A stretch of DNA of 64,000 nt from Akkermansiaceae bacterium UBA1315 (GCA_002307065.1 DBTN01000011.1:13475-77474); one strand, 5' to 3'. Shown: positions 25,544 to 34,132, counted from the stretch's first letter. The notes: generated by a model not told the origin, from the letters alone. A program made the numbers and translations.

Positions 25544-25933
25544 TTAGGCGACCTGAGGAGGGCGCATCATAAGATCTCCCGGGCGTTGCCAGCCATTGCG
25601 TTGATCCACAACAACCGCAAGTCGTCCAGTGATCGATTGAAGCACTGGGGGAGAAGAGAACGTGAGCACGGTGGCGGGGGCGTCCACGGAGGTAGGAATC
25701 CAATGCGTGTGCTTCTGCGGATCATGCGTCGCCCCCGGGCTTTCGTTTTCGCCCGCTTTGGCAAAGGACTGATAATCGGGATGACTGTGATTCACTCCTC
25801 GGGAGGATGAGTGGGAATGGCTCATCTCCAACATGCGTGGCGAGTGAATGCCAAAAGCGATGACCACGGCAACGATCATCCCTACGCTCTTGAGGAGCAG
25901 AGGGAGTAAGAGTTGCCGCTTGAAAGAAGTCAC
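25544..25933 (-). CDS. Small histidine-rich membrane-anchored protein, second copy
   Basis: The protein has about 129 residues from a GTG at 25933; an in-frame TTG at 25963 is the other option. A hydrophobic anchor (LLLPLLLKSVGMIVAVVIAF) is followed by His-rich sequence, MSHSHSSSRGVNHSHPDY, and then HDPQKHTHWIP. It ends RPGDLMMRPPQVA, close to the C-terminal PPRA of DUF2946 proteins. It is 59 bases downstream of the ZnuD-like receptor and probably cotranscribed. The His clusters suggest periplasmic Zn, Ni, Co or Cu binding; the metal cannot be read from sequence. Confidence 0.6.
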   Translation of the reverse strand: MTSFKRQLLLPLLLKSVGMIVAVVIAFGIHSPRMLEMSHSHSSSRGVNHSHPDYQSFAKAGENESPGATHDPQKHTHWIPTSVDAPATVLTFSSPPVLQSITGRLAVVVDQRNGWQRPGDLMMRPPQVA

Positions 25934-25992
25934 AAGCGGAATGAAGCGAGGATATTTCCTCAATCAAGTGAAAATGTTTATCTTTTTCTCTC

Positions 25993-28140
25993 TCAAAAGG
26001 TATACCTCATTCCCAAAGTTAAGCCTCGGCCGGGGAGCGGCGCGACATCTTTGCGGAATGAGGTAGAGACGCGGGCTTCTTCGTCCAGGAGGTTTGTGGC
26101 GCGGAGGAAGACCATGAGTTCCTGAGAGTTGATGGAAAATGTTCGGGCGAGATCCGCATTCAGCATCGTATAAGCATCCGAGCGGAGTTCGGCGCGCGGA
26201 GCGGGTTTTACACGATCTTGCTCAGTGGCATGGCGAATTTCTAGGCCTGCGGTCCAATGTTCCTGCTGCCATTCCAATCGCGCGCCGAAACGGAGAGGAG
26301 GCATCCGTGGGATCGGTTCGTTGTCTGTGGTGTTTTCGGCCCGAACGTAGTCGCTCATGAGGGAGAGCGTCAGGGGTTCGCTGAGCTTCCAATCAAGTTC
26401 CGCTTCGAAACCGGTGAACGTTGCAGCTCGTTCGATGTATTGGACGGCTCTGCCGAAACCGCCGGTGAGTTCTGGAGATTCTTGGAGGAAAATGAAGTTA
26501 TCAAAATCGTAGTGGTAAGTGTTGAATCTCGCGGTGATGGGCCCTTTTTCCGCTTCAATTCCAAGTTCGTAGCCGACGGATTTTTCCAATCCGAGAGGGG
26601 TGCCATCCAGGTCGCCACCGATGAGAAATCGACCGATGCCTGCGTTGTTCCAGAATGCGTAGCGCTCGGTGGCGGTCGGGATTCGTTCCATCCGGGAAAA
26701 GATGCCGGTGATGCTGAGGCGGTCGAGCGGGCCGAGGTTTTCCCGTTGCCATGCGATGGATGCGGAGAGGCTGTTAGAAACTTCCCGTTCCCGAGTGGTA
26801 TAACCTTCGTTTTCCAGACTGAGGTCTTCGACCTGTGAAGTTTCCAGCCGATGCCCCAAGCGGGCGGTCCACTCGCCGCGTTCGAAGGTTTCGAGGAAAT
26901 AGATGCCGGCGCCTTTGGTTTCGAACTTTCCTTCGACTTGCTGAAGATCGGGCGGTGGGAAAATCGCGCGTAAACTTTCAAAGTCTTCCCGGTTTCCGGA
27001 AATGCCGATGATTCCGGTCAGGCCGTCGAATCCTCGGTGATGAAAGTCGATGCGGCCTTCGGTCGTCTTTTTTTCCAAACCGGTGTCGAGAAAATCCCGG
27101 CCCTCGTCTTTTCCTCGGCCTTTGAAAAACTCACCGTGGCTGTAGGAACCGTGAGCGAGTCGAGATTCGATTTTTGAAATGAAGCCGGAATCGAGGTCGA
27201 TACGGGCTTCGAGATCATATCGGTCCAGCTCCATATCGAGACGGTGGTCGCCGAAAAGATCGGTCGCGTCGCCCGGGAAAAAGTAGGGGACTCCATAACG
27301 ACTATCGAAGCGGGAGTATGAAAAACCGAGCAGCAGCGGAAGATCTTCCGGGAGAAAGGAAACACCTGCCGACCACGTTGAGCTGTCGTGGTAAGAGTTC
27401 GGCAAGGTTCCGTCTGGATTTGGAACCGGCACGGATTGGCCCAAGCTGGGATCGTAAACTTGAGGGGATTCCGTGCTTTCGTAATCCTCGCTGCGGGCGC
27501 GGGAGGGGATCGAGATGTCACCTGAGTCGCGGGCTGAGCCAGTCAGCCGAAAGATGACCGGACCGGTTTTCAGCGACAGAAGTCCGGCGCTTGATAAACC
27601 GTCACCATTGGTTTCATAGCGGCTTTCCCAATCGCCGGAAACCGGTCGATCTGGCAATTCCCGCGCGATGACTTTGCTTCGGGAATTGACCGCGCCGCCG
27701 ATGGCAGAATTTCCGTAAAGCAGGGAAGCCGGGCCGCGGTGGACTTCCGCGTTTTCTAACAGGAAAGGCTCCACGGCGACTCCGTGATCGGGGCTGACAT
27801 CCGAAAGATCAAAAGTTCCCAAGTTGTCGGTCAAGGTTCTGACGCGAACCCCTTCAAATCCACGAATGACCGGTCGGCTCGCGCCGGGTCCGTAATAAGC
27901 GGAGGAAACTCCCGGTTCCCAACCCAACGTTTCTCCCAGCGTGTTGGTCGCGTTTCGTCTGAGGGATTCTTCGGAAATAATGCCCACCGATTGCATGGAG
28001 GCCTCTCCCAATGGGGTCGGTTTTGTCTTCTCTGCACTGACGATCATTTCATCCAGCTCTTCTGCGACGATGATGGGTTCATCCTGAGCATGAAGCGGTA
28101 AGAGCAATGGGGCAGTGAAAAAAGCAATCCGGTAAAACAT
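25993..28140 (-). CDS. TonB-dependent receptor, ZnuD-like (metal uptake)
   Basis: The 715-residue outer-membrane receptor has a signal peptide (MFYRIAFFTAPLLLPLHAQ) and a plug with DEMIVSAEKTKPTPLGEA, SRPVIRGFEGVRVRTLTDN, then VSPDHGVAVEPFLLENAEV and HRGPASLLYGNSAIGGAVN. The phrase SPDHGVAVEP and the barrel segment DSRYGVPYFFPGD are hallmarks of the ZnuD zinc-receptor family, with several histidines in the loops. It ends in LTLGMRYTF with terminal Phe. Three small exported proteins follow on the same strand, two of them His-rich. It is divergent from two choice-of-anchor M proteins. Zinc is the likeliest substrate, by family and neighbours; cobalt, nickel or copper are alternatives. Confidence 0.88.
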   Translation of the reverse strand: MFYRIAFFTAPLLLPLHAQDEPIIVAEELDEMIVSAEKTKPTPLGEASMQSVGIISEESLRRNATNTLGETLGWEPGVSSAYYGPGASRPVIRGFEGVRVRTLTDNLGTFDLSDVSPDHGVAVEPFLLENAEVHRGPASLLYGNSAIGGAVNSRSKVIARELPDRPVSGDWESRYETNGDGLSSAGLLSLKTGPVIFRLTGSARDSGDISIPSRARSEDYESTESPQVYDPSLGQSVPVPNPDGTLPNSYHDSSTWSAGVSFLPEDLPLLLGFSYSRFDSRYGVPYFFPGDATDLFGDHRLDMELDRYDLEARIDLDSGFISKIESRLAHGSYSHGEFFKGRGKDEGRDFLDTGLEKKTTEGRIDFHHRGFDGLTGIIGISGNREDFESLRAIFPPPDLQQVEGKFETKGAGIYFLETFERGEWTARLGHRLETSQVEDLSLENEGYTTREREVSNSLSASIAWQRENLGPLDRLSITGIFSRMERIPTATERYAFWNNAGIGRFLIGGDLDGTPLGLEKSVGYELGIEAEKGPITARFNTYHYDFDNFIFLQESPELTGGFGRAVQYIERAATFTGFEAELDWKLSEPLTLSLMSDYVRAENTTDNEPIPRMPPLRFGARLEWQQEHWTAGLEIRHATEQDRVKPAPRAELRSDAYTMLNADLARTFSINSQELMVFLRATNLLDEEARVSTSFRKDVAPLPGRGLTLGMRYTF

Positions 28141-28168
28141 GGATGCAGCCTTTTTATGTTTTATGGTT

Positions 28169-28200
28169 GCAAATGCAATACAATTGCTAATACAATTTGC
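28169..28200. promoter_or_regulatory. Nested dyad operator in a divergent promoter
   Basis: The 62-bp divergent region contains a perfect inverted repeat GCAAT-ACA-ATTGC (28175-28187). It sits inside outer arms GCAAAT (28169-28174) and ATTTGC (28195-28200). A 9-bp direct repeat AATACAATT also occurs at 28177-28185 and 28189-28197. The AT-rich dyad resembles Fur-family (Zur) operators in general form, though it is not an exact match to any one I know. It ends 2 bases before the ATG at 28203, so a bound repressor would block both directions. Confidence 0.5.
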
Positions 28201-28202
28201 CC

Positions 28203-29903
28203 ATGCGTTTCCGTTCCCTCCTTTCGGCGATCCTGTGCGTTTGCCCGGTCAGTCGGACCGAGGCGACCACGGCGACGGATCTGATGTTTGGGCATTACGA
28301 GATCCACATTGATTACACCGTCACGCCGGAAGATCCCGATGCCGGTTGGCAGTTTTCCGTTTCTTACGATCAAGATGATGACTTCAGTACTTCCGCCGGA
28401 GTCGTACGGATGGACCCGGATACGACGACTTTTATCGCGTCTCCCAAAACGGCGATGACCATTCCGTCGCCCGCTGGAGTTTTTGCCCGCTTCGGTCCGG
28501 CGGGAACACCGATCTGGGTGATGCCGCAAAACGAGGTTTCAGGGACGCCCTTTCTCGGAGTGAGAACCACGATGGCTGCCGGTCTGTTTCAGGCGCGAGT
28601 CGGGGGAAACTACACTCCTAGTACTCAGGGAAGTGTTTCTCTCAAATTGATATCGGTCGAAGGAACCGGTCCAGACAACGGTGGAAAATTCGCGACTTGG
28701 AAGACCGAAAGTTTCGGGACGACGGTATTTTCTTTCGATACCACCGATGGCATCAGCGACGCGGATGAAATTGCGACGATCCCGGTTTCGTCCCATACCC
28801 ATTATAACTGGGGGTTTACCAAACCGGGTCTTTATCGAGTCACTTTCGAAGCCTCTGGAAAACTGATGCGCTCGTATGGGAATGTGATCACCCGTGCGAG
28901 GAAGACGTTTCTTTTCGCGGTGCCGGTTTCCTCTCGGGTGGGAGAGGCCGCAGAAATTCGCATCAGCTCTCTCTCGGAAGGCCCTGAGGTCATCGTCGCG
29001 GATCCTGCCAATCGGGTGGCCTATGCTCCGGATCAATCGATGATCGAAGTTGAAAAAGCGGCGACTGGATCTCTTGAGGTCTTCCCCTCCGCGCTTTGGG
29101 AAACGCCGATCGTGCTCGCGACCGATGCGGTGGACTTTCCAGACAGCGTCGGGATTTCTCCGGAGCTTGCGTCGGCCGGCCTTTCGACAAACGAATGGTC
29201 CGGCCTTTCGTGGGAAATCGATGAAGTCCGAGGGCCGGGCCGCATGGTCGTCCTGGAAAACGATAGTGTGGTTCTCGATGAATCGGGCGGCACTATCGCC
29301 TTGCAGCCGGCGTCTTCACGAAATTTGACCGTTGCCTTTGAAGAAACCGGTATCTATCGGATGACGGGCACGGTCAGCGGAACGCGTGGCGGAAATCTGT
29401 TGAAATCCAAACCGGTGACCCTCGTTTTCGGAGCCGGTTTGACGGCTGAGTTCGACTACGCGGCCTGGCAAAACAGTTTTGAAAAAACCGCAGGTCTGCC
29501 AACCGGTACGCTGGTAGATCCACTTGCGGATTCCGACCATGATGGCGTTGCCAATGCCGCTGAGTTCGCCTTTTTCTGGCATGGGCTGGATCCGACCCGA
29601 GCGGATGGTGAAAAAATGCCGGGCGCTTTTCAGACAGCGGAAGGCTTCGGAGCGATCGGCTTTATCCGCGATACCTTCAAAGATCCACTCGATATGTCAA
29701 ACTGGCAAATTGAGCCCTCCGCAAGCACCGACTTGGTGAATTGGAGTCGCGCTCCTACCCGCACGGCGGGAGATCCCCTGGAAATTTTCGAGACTGGCAT
29801 CGGGCCCGGGACCATTCCCGGACGCATCACGAAACGCCAGTTGCGCGTGATGCCGGCGACGCAACCGAAAGCCTTTTTCCGATTTCACATCACACCTCCA
29901 TGA
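28203..29903 (+). CDS. Choice-of-anchor M surface protein with TSP3 and DLVNW modules
   Basis: The 566-residue exported protein has a signal peptide in the first 24 residues. Residues of about 25-230 form a choice-of-anchor M domain: GHYEIHIDYTV, then PIWVMPQNEVSGTPFLG, and the signature SSHTHYNWGFTKPGLYRVTF. This family is best known from actinobacterial cell-surface proteins encoded with zinc/manganese ABC transporters. A second beta region follows. Near residue 440 DPLADSDHDGVANAAEF is a TSP3/EF-hand-like calcium repeat, and a DLVNW module ends the protein. It overlaps the next gene by 4 bases (ATGA). The divergent ZnuD-like receptor supports a role in metal capture at the surface (inference). 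Confidence 0.82.
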   Translation: MRFRSLLSAILCVCPVSRTEATTATDLMFGHYEIHIDYTVTPEDPDAGWQFSVSYDQDDDFSTSAGVVRMDPDTTTFIASPKTAMTIPSPAGVFARFGPAGTPIWVMPQNEVSGTPFLGVRTTMAAGLFQARVGGNYTPSTQGSVSLKLISVEGTGPDNGGKFATWKTESFGTTVFSFDTTDGISDADEIATIPVSSHTHYNWGFTKPGLYRVTFEASGKLMRSYGNVITRARKTFLFAVPVSSRVGEAAEIRISSLSEGPEVIVADPANRVAYAPDQSMIEVEKAATGSLEVFPSALWETPIVLATDAVDFPDSVGISPELASAGLSTNEWSGLSWEIDEVRGPGRMVVLENDSVVLDESGGTIALQPASSRNLTVAFEETGIYRMTGTVSGTRGGNLLKSKPVTLVFGAGLTAEFDYAAWQNSFEKTAGLPTGTLVDPLADSDHDGVANAAEFAFFWHGLDPTRADGEKMPGAFQTAEGFGAIGFIRDTFKDPLDMSNWQIEPSASTDLVNWSRAPTRTAGDPLEIFETGIGPGTIPGRITKRQLRVMPATQPKAFFRFHITPP

Positions 29904-30628
29904 AACCAAAAAACAACTGCATTTATCATCGCTTCCCGCCCATCGCCCTCGCTGTGATCAGCGCCGCGCTCTTGTCGTCGGTCGCCCATGCGGCGACTTA
30001 CACCCAAGGGCATGGCGATTTCGGTGCGGCTTATGAAGACGGAACGTTCGATTTCCATTTCCATGGCGAGGGTGCCACCATCGACGGCACCTACCGGGAA
30101 GATGAGGAATTCGCCATTTCCGATATTATCGTCCTAGCCTCGGAAGAATCCATGATCACCTTGCCAATCGCCTTCTCACCGCTTGGTGCTGAGGTGGGTG
30201 ATACGATTTGGGTGCTTCCAGAAGTTCAGAATCTCGCGCTTCCTTTCCTGGGCCTGGCGACAGAGGATTTATCGGGTTCGGAGTGGGGAAATATCACCTT
30301 CACCCTCGACTCGGTGGTGTCTCCCAGCGGAACCGGAGACTTCGCGTTGTGGCAATCGGGCTCGTTTGGTGAAGCGTTGGTGCGGATGTCCACCGCCGAT
30401 CCAGGAGTGGATCAAGTGGTCTTGGCCCCGGGCAGTCATGCTCACTACAACTGGGGCTTTACGGAAGCTGGAAACTGGGAAATTCAAATCACGGTGAGTG
30501 GTACTCACATCACCGATGGTTTCGTTTCTGCGACACAGACGCTGAGCTTCCAGGTGATTCCTGAACCTTCCGCTGTTCTGTTAGGAGGCTTCGGCTTGCT
30601 TGGCCTCGCGATTCGTAGACGGCGATAG
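29900..30628 (+). CDS. Choice-of-anchor M protein with PEP-CTERM
   Basis: The 242-residue exported protein has a signal peptide ending in SSVAHAA. A single choice-of-anchor M domain includes GHGDFGAAYEDGTFDFHFHG near the mature N-terminus, DTIWVLPEVQNLALPFLGLA, and the signature GSHAHYNWGFTEAGNWEIQI. It ends with the sorting signal IPEPSAVLLGGFGLLGLAIRRRR. The N-terminal FHFHGEG and SHAHYNW are possible metal ligands. The start overlaps the stop of the longer paralogue (ATGA), so they are translated together. A strong terminator follows at 30656. Confidence 0.87.
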   Translation: MKPKNNCIYHRFPPIALAVISAALLSSVAHAATYTQGHGDFGAAYEDGTFDFHFHGEGATIDGTYREDEEFAISDIIVLASEESMITLPIAFSPLGAEVGDTIWVLPEVQNLALPFLGLATEDLSGSEWGNITFTLDSVVSPSGTGDFALWQSGSFGEALVRMSTADPGVDQVVLAPGSHAHYNWGFTEAGNWEIQITVSGTHITDGFVSATQTLSFQVIPEPSAVLLGGFGLLGLAIRRRR

Positions 30629-30655
30629 AAAAAAGCCGGTCGGTGTTGCGTTCAC

Positions 30656-30692
30656 AGCGGGCGTTTGCGATTTGGCAAGCGCCCGCTTTTTT
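30656..30692 (+). terminator. Terminator of the choice-of-anchor M operon
   Basis: The stem agcgggcg (30656-30663) pairs with cgcccgct (30680-30687), extended inside by ttgc/gcaa, and is followed by a run of Ts. Confidence 0.85.
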
Positions 30693-30746
30693 GGTTTGCG
30701 GGAGAAATCCGGTGCATGCCCTGCGGATTCGCGGTAAGCTGCCCGA

Positions 30747-31649
30747 ATGAAATCCACACCAATCGTTGTCGGCCTCGGGGAAGTTCTGTGGGATTTATTG
30801 CCTGATGGCCCACGAATGGGGGGCGCTCCGGCAAACTTCGCTTGTCATGCAAATTCTTTTGGCGCCCGGGCGATGGTGATGAGCCGGGTCGGAAATGATG
30901 AACGCGGGAGGGAATTGGTCGCGGCCATCGCGGAGCATGATGTGGATGTTAAAACGATTACGATTGATCCTGATTATCCTACCGGTGTCGCCTCGGCGCG
31001 ACTGGATGAGGAAGGTAAGGCATTCTTTTCGATTCAGGAAAATGTTGCGTGGGATCATCTCACCGCGGACGGTTTTTTGTTAGAGTGCGCCGCGAAAGCC
31101 GACGCTCTTTGTTACGGTACTCTTGCCCAGCGTTCGGGTGACTCTGCCACGGCGATTCAGAAACTGTTAGATTCCACTCGGCCGGACTGCTTGCGTATTT
31201 TTGATGTGAATTTACGGCAGCAGGACGTGTCGTTGAGCATGATGACCCGTTCGCTGGCCAGTGCGAGCGTCGTGAAGCTCAATGATGAAGAGCTGCCGCG
31301 AATTGCCAAAATGGTGGGGATCGAAGGGAATCTGCGGGAAATTTTCGACTCCTTCATTTCCCGTTTTGCCGTGCGGTTGATCGTTTACACCCGGGGCTCG
31401 GAAGGGAGCATTGTTTATAACGGAGATGAGTGGGTCGAGCATCCCGGGCGATCGGCGAAAATGGTTGATACCGTAGGCGCTGGCGATTCGTTTGTCGCGA
31501 CGGTGACGGTGGGTTTGCTTAAAGGATGGTCGCTGACGGAAATTTCCGAAATGGCGAACGAAGTGGCGGCGCACGTTTGCTCGCACGCGGGTGCCGTGCC
31601 ACCGCTGCCGGAAGCGATCCGACGGAAATTCTCGGGCCAACCCGACTGA
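30747..31649 (+). CDS. PfkB-family sugar kinase (fructokinase-like)
   Basis: The 300-residue ribokinase-fold enzyme is predicted to phosphorylate a sugar with ATP. It has the N-terminal GLGEVLWDLLPDGPRMGGAPANFA substrate-binding region, typical of fructokinases. YTRGSEGSIVYNG and the PfkB signature DTVGAGDSFVATVTVGLL carry the catalytic Asp (about residue 250). Length is normal. No transporter or sucrose gene is adjacent, so fructose is only the likeliest substrate. It is transcribed singly, between two terminator or promoter regions. Confidence 0.88.
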   Translation: MKSTPIVVGLGEVLWDLLPDGPRMGGAPANFACHANSFGARAMVMSRVGNDERGRELVAAIAEHDVDVKTITIDPDYPTGVASARLDEEGKAFFSIQENVAWDHLTADGFLLECAAKADALCYGTLAQRSGDSATAIQKLLDSTRPDCLRIFDVNLRQQDVSLSMMTRSLASASVVKLNDEELPRIAKMVGIEGNLREIFDSFISRFAVRLIVYTRGSEGSIVYNGDEWVEHPGRSAKMVDTVGAGDSFVATVTVGLLKGWSLTEISEMANEVAAHVCSHAGAVPPLPEAIRRKFSGQPD

Positions 31650-31696
31650 TCAAAAAGGCGTGGTGATTCGAAGGTCGAAATGAGCTCTTTACATAG

Positions 31697-31723
31697 CGGG
31701 AAAATACGTTACGACTATTCCCG
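31697..31723 (+). promoter_or_regulatory. Candidate ArsR operator
   Basis: The inverted repeat cgggaa (31697-31702) - 15 bases - ttcccg (31718-31723) ends 2 bases before the arsR ATG. A TTTACA at 31688 could be the -35 element. ArsR-type repressors typically bind such dyads over the promoter of their own operon. Confidence 0.4.
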
Positions 31724-31725
31724 TT

Positions 31726-32124
31726 ATGACGAATGCCGTTATTTTTGCCCGTGCGTTGGCTGATCCGACTCGATGGCGGATCGCGCGGTTGGTGATGCAT
31801 GAGGCGCTTTGCGTGTGTGAGCTCGCCGATATTTTGGGGATGCCGCAATCGTCCGTCTCGAGTCATGTGCAGGTGATCCGGAAGGCCGGTTTGCTCGAAA
31901 GTGAGAAATGCGAAAAATGGACGTATTTCCGGATTGAGGGGAAATATCTCAAATTGCTCGGAACGCTTGAAAAGTTTTTCGAAGAAACCAATGAGCCGGA
32001 ATGGGAGCGCGATGCCGAAAACGCGGTTGCCCGATTGAAGACCCGCGAAGGCAGTTGTTGCCCGGGACCGCAGAAATTGCGCCCTAGAAATCGATTGAAA
32101 TCTCTCACCTCAAATTGCTCATGA
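31726..32124 (+). CDS. arsR: ArsR-type arsenic-responsive repressor
   Basis: The 132-residue SmtB/ArsR winged-helix repressor starts the ars operon. ALADPTRWRIARLVM forms the first helices. EALCVCELADILGMPQSSVS combines the metal site (Cys29 and Cys31, equivalent to the CVC of E. coli ArsR) with the recognition helix. Arsenite or antimonite binding at the CVC thiols would release DNA. The C-terminal tail after residue 105 is extended and carries another Cys pair (GSCCPGP). It overlaps the next gene by 4 bases (ATGA). Confidence 0.9.
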   Translation: MTNAVIFARALADPTRWRIARLVMHEALCVCELADILGMPQSSVSSHVQVIRKAGLLESEKCEKWTYFRIEGKYLKLLGTLEKFFEETNEPEWERDAENAVARLKTREGSCCPGPQKLRPRNRLKSLTSNCS

Positions 32125-32606
32125 ACCTTTCCGAACTCAAAGTCCTATTGCGTCAAAACGCCGACCGCTTGTTTCGCATCCAACTTCCAGGCGGAACTTC
32201 GGTGCCGGTTTCGTTTCACGTGACCGAAGTCGGAAGAGTGCAAAAAACATTTCTGGATTGCGGCGGGACATTGCGTGAAACGATCGCCTGTCAGCTCCAA
32301 GTCTGGGTGGGAGAGGATTACGACCATCGCATCGAGACCGGTAAAATGGCTTCCATTCTCGAAAAGGCGAAGGCCTATCTTCCCGATGAGTCGATCCCGG
32401 TCGAGGTGGAATATGAAGATAAAGTCATTTCACAATACACGATCGAAGGCCACGAGCTGACGACGGAAGCGGTTGTCCTCCTTCTTGCTCACAAACACAC
32501 CGAATGCCTTGCTCCGGAGTTGTGTGGTCTGCCACCGTTGCCGGGAAAATGGAAGGAGAAGTCACCCTCCAGTGAGTCGTGCTGTGGGCCGAAGGGTTGC
32601 TGTTAA
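32121..32606 (+). CDS. DUF6428-like protein of ars operons with Cys-rich tail
   Basis: The 161-residue cytosolic protein is of unknown function and belongs to a family seen between arsR and the arsenic pump in many operons. The N-terminal part (MNLSELKVLLRQNADRLFRIQLP, given here only as the start region) leads into a globular domain with GTLRETIACQLQVWVGEDYDH, and HKHTECLAPELCGLPP follows near residue 130. The last residues SCCGPKGCC form a tight CC-x4-CC thiol cluster suited to As(III) or a soft metal. The start overlaps arsR, so synthesis is coupled. A chaperone or sensor role is inference. Confidence 0.75.
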   Translation: MNLSELKVLLRQNADRLFRIQLPGGTSVPVSFHVTEVGRVQKTFLDCGGTLRETIACQLQVWVGEDYDHRIETGKMASILEKAKAYLPDESIPVEVEYEDKVISQYTIEGHELTTEAVVLLLAHKHTECLAPELCGLPPLPGKWKEKSPSSESCCGPKGCC

Positions 32607-32621
32607 ATCATTTTGACCGTT

Positions 32622-33680
32622 ATGAATGAGGTTTCGAAAAACATGTCTTTCATGGACCGGTATCTGACGGTCTGGATTTTTGCAGCGATGGGCATTGGCG
32701 TGTTCATCGGGAATTTCCTGATTGATGAACCGGCAGCATTTTTTGCTCCGATGACCGTTGGGACGACCCATGTTCCCATTGCGATCGGGTTGATTTTGAT
32801 GATGTATCCACCGTTGGCGAAGGTTCGCTACAGTGAATTGCCAAAAGTGTTTTCCAATGTGAAAATATTAAGTCTTTCGTTGTTTCAGAACTGGGTCATC
32901 GGACCGGTTTTAATGTGGATCTTAGCGATCGTCTTTTTAAGAGATCAACCGGAATACATGGTGGGGCTGATTCTTGTCGGATTGGCAAGATGTATTGCGA
33001 TGGTTTTGGTGTGGAATGATTTGGCGAAAGGAAGCGGTGAATACGCAGCCGGTTTGGTGGCGCTGAATAGCATCGCTCAGATCGTGTTTTACAGCGCGTA
33101 TGCGTGGCTTTTTATCACCGTGCTTCCGCAATATGTCGGACTGCAAGGAGTGGTGGTGGATGTGTCGATGATCGATATCTTTCACAGCGTATTGATCTAT
33201 CTCGGGATTCCTTTTGCTGCGGGAATAGTGACTAGGATCGTGCTCGTGAAAGCGAAAGGGGTGGATTGGTATGAGCAGGTCTTCATTCCGAAAATTTCTC
33301 CGCTTACCTTGATCGCTTTGTTGTTCACGATCGTTGTGATGTTTACCTACAAAGGCGATGCGATTGTCCGTTTGCCGATGGATGTGTTTCGGATTGCCAT
33401 TCCGTTGGTGATTTATTTCGGAGTGATGTTTTTCGTCAGCTTTCTCATGGCGGCGAAGCTGGGCGCGGACTATCCCCGATCCGCGAGTGTGGCATTCACC
33501 TCCGCTGGAAATAATTTCGAGCTGGCGATCGCAGTGGCGATTGCGGTTTTTGGGCTGGATTCCGGAGTGGCATTCGCGGCGGTCGTGGGACCGCTCATTG
33601 AAGTGCCGGCGCTCATCGGGCTGGTCCATGTTTCATTCTGGCTGCGCCGCCGGCTTTTTCCTCAAACAATCCCATCCTAA
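32622..33680 (+). CDS. arsB: ACR3-family arsenite efflux permease
   Basis: The 352-residue permease has ten hydrophobic helices (BASS superfamily fold) and extrudes As(III)(OH)3. Diagnostic segments are [29 protein letters not shown] with the essential conserved Cys of ACR3, [16 protein letters not shown] and the late [20 protein letters not shown] with the conserved Glu. It is the ACR3 type, not the E. coli ArsB type. The ATG at 32622 is preferred to the upstream TTG at 32613; no Shine-Dalgarno sequence is visible. It lies between the DUF6428-like gene and arsC. Confidence 0.95.
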   Translation: MNEVSKNMSFMDRYLTVWIFAAMGIGVFIGNFLIDEPAAFFAPMTVGTTHVPIAIGLILMMYPPLAKVRYSELPKVFSNVKILSLSLFQNWVIGPVLMWILAIVFLRDQPEYMVGLILVGLARCIAMVLVWNDLAKGSGEYAAGLVALNSIAQIVFYSAYAWLFITVLPQYVGLQGVVVDVSMIDIFHSVLIYLGIPFAAGIVTRIVLVKAKGVDWYEQVFIPKISPLTLIALLFTIVVMFTYKGDAIVRLPMDVFRIAIPLVIYFGVMFFVSFLMAAKLGADYPRSASVAFTSAGNNFELAIAVAIAVFGLDSGVAFAAVVGPLIEVPALIGLVHVSFWLRRRLFPQTIPS

Positions 33681-33685
33681 AAGAT

Positions 33686-34132
33686 ATGTCTTCTTTACCC
33701 ATTATTCTTGTCCTCTGTACCGGGAACTCGTGCCGCTCTCATCTTGCCGAAGGGATTTTAAAGGTGGAACTCGGCGATTCGTTCCGGATTGAAAGCGCTG
33801 GATCGAAGCCCGCTGGATATGTCCATCCCTTGGCGATCCAAGTGATGAAAGAGATCGGAATCGATATCAGCATGAATCATTCAAAACACTTGGACGAGTT
33901 TCTTGAAGATCAGGTTGAAACGGTGATCACGGTTTGTGGAAACGCCGATCAGGCGTGCCCGATGTTTCCCGGTCAAGTGAACCGGCATCATTTTCCCTTC
34001 GATGATCCTGCGCATTTCGAGGGTTCGGAAGAGGAGGTCTTGCAGGGCTTTCGTCGAGTCCGTGATGAAATCCGTGCGGTGTTCCACGCCTACGCTTCGG
34101 GGCGAAAGGATGGCTTCGTTCCGGCGAGTTGA
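33686..34132 (+). CDS. arsC: Arsenate reductase, thioredoxin-coupled LMW-PTP type
   Basis: The 148-residue enzyme reduces arsenate to arsenite for export by ACR3. The P-loop CTGNSCR (Cys11 to Arg17, CX5R) is that of low-molecular-weight tyrosine phosphatases. Cys84 and Cys91 in VCGNADQACP match the redox pair of Staphylococcus aureus ArsC (10, 82, 89), so thioredoxin regeneration is expected. FPFDDPAHFEG supplies the general-acid Asp. It starts 5 bases after acr3 and is the last gene of the operon. Confidence 0.95.
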   Translation: MSSLPIILVLCTGNSCRSHLAEGILKVELGDSFRIESAGSKPAGYVHPLAIQVMKEIGIDISMNHSKHLDEFLEDQVETVITVCGNADQACPMFPGQVNRHHFPFDDPAHFEGSEEEVLQGFRRVRDEIRAVFHAYASGRKDGFVPAS

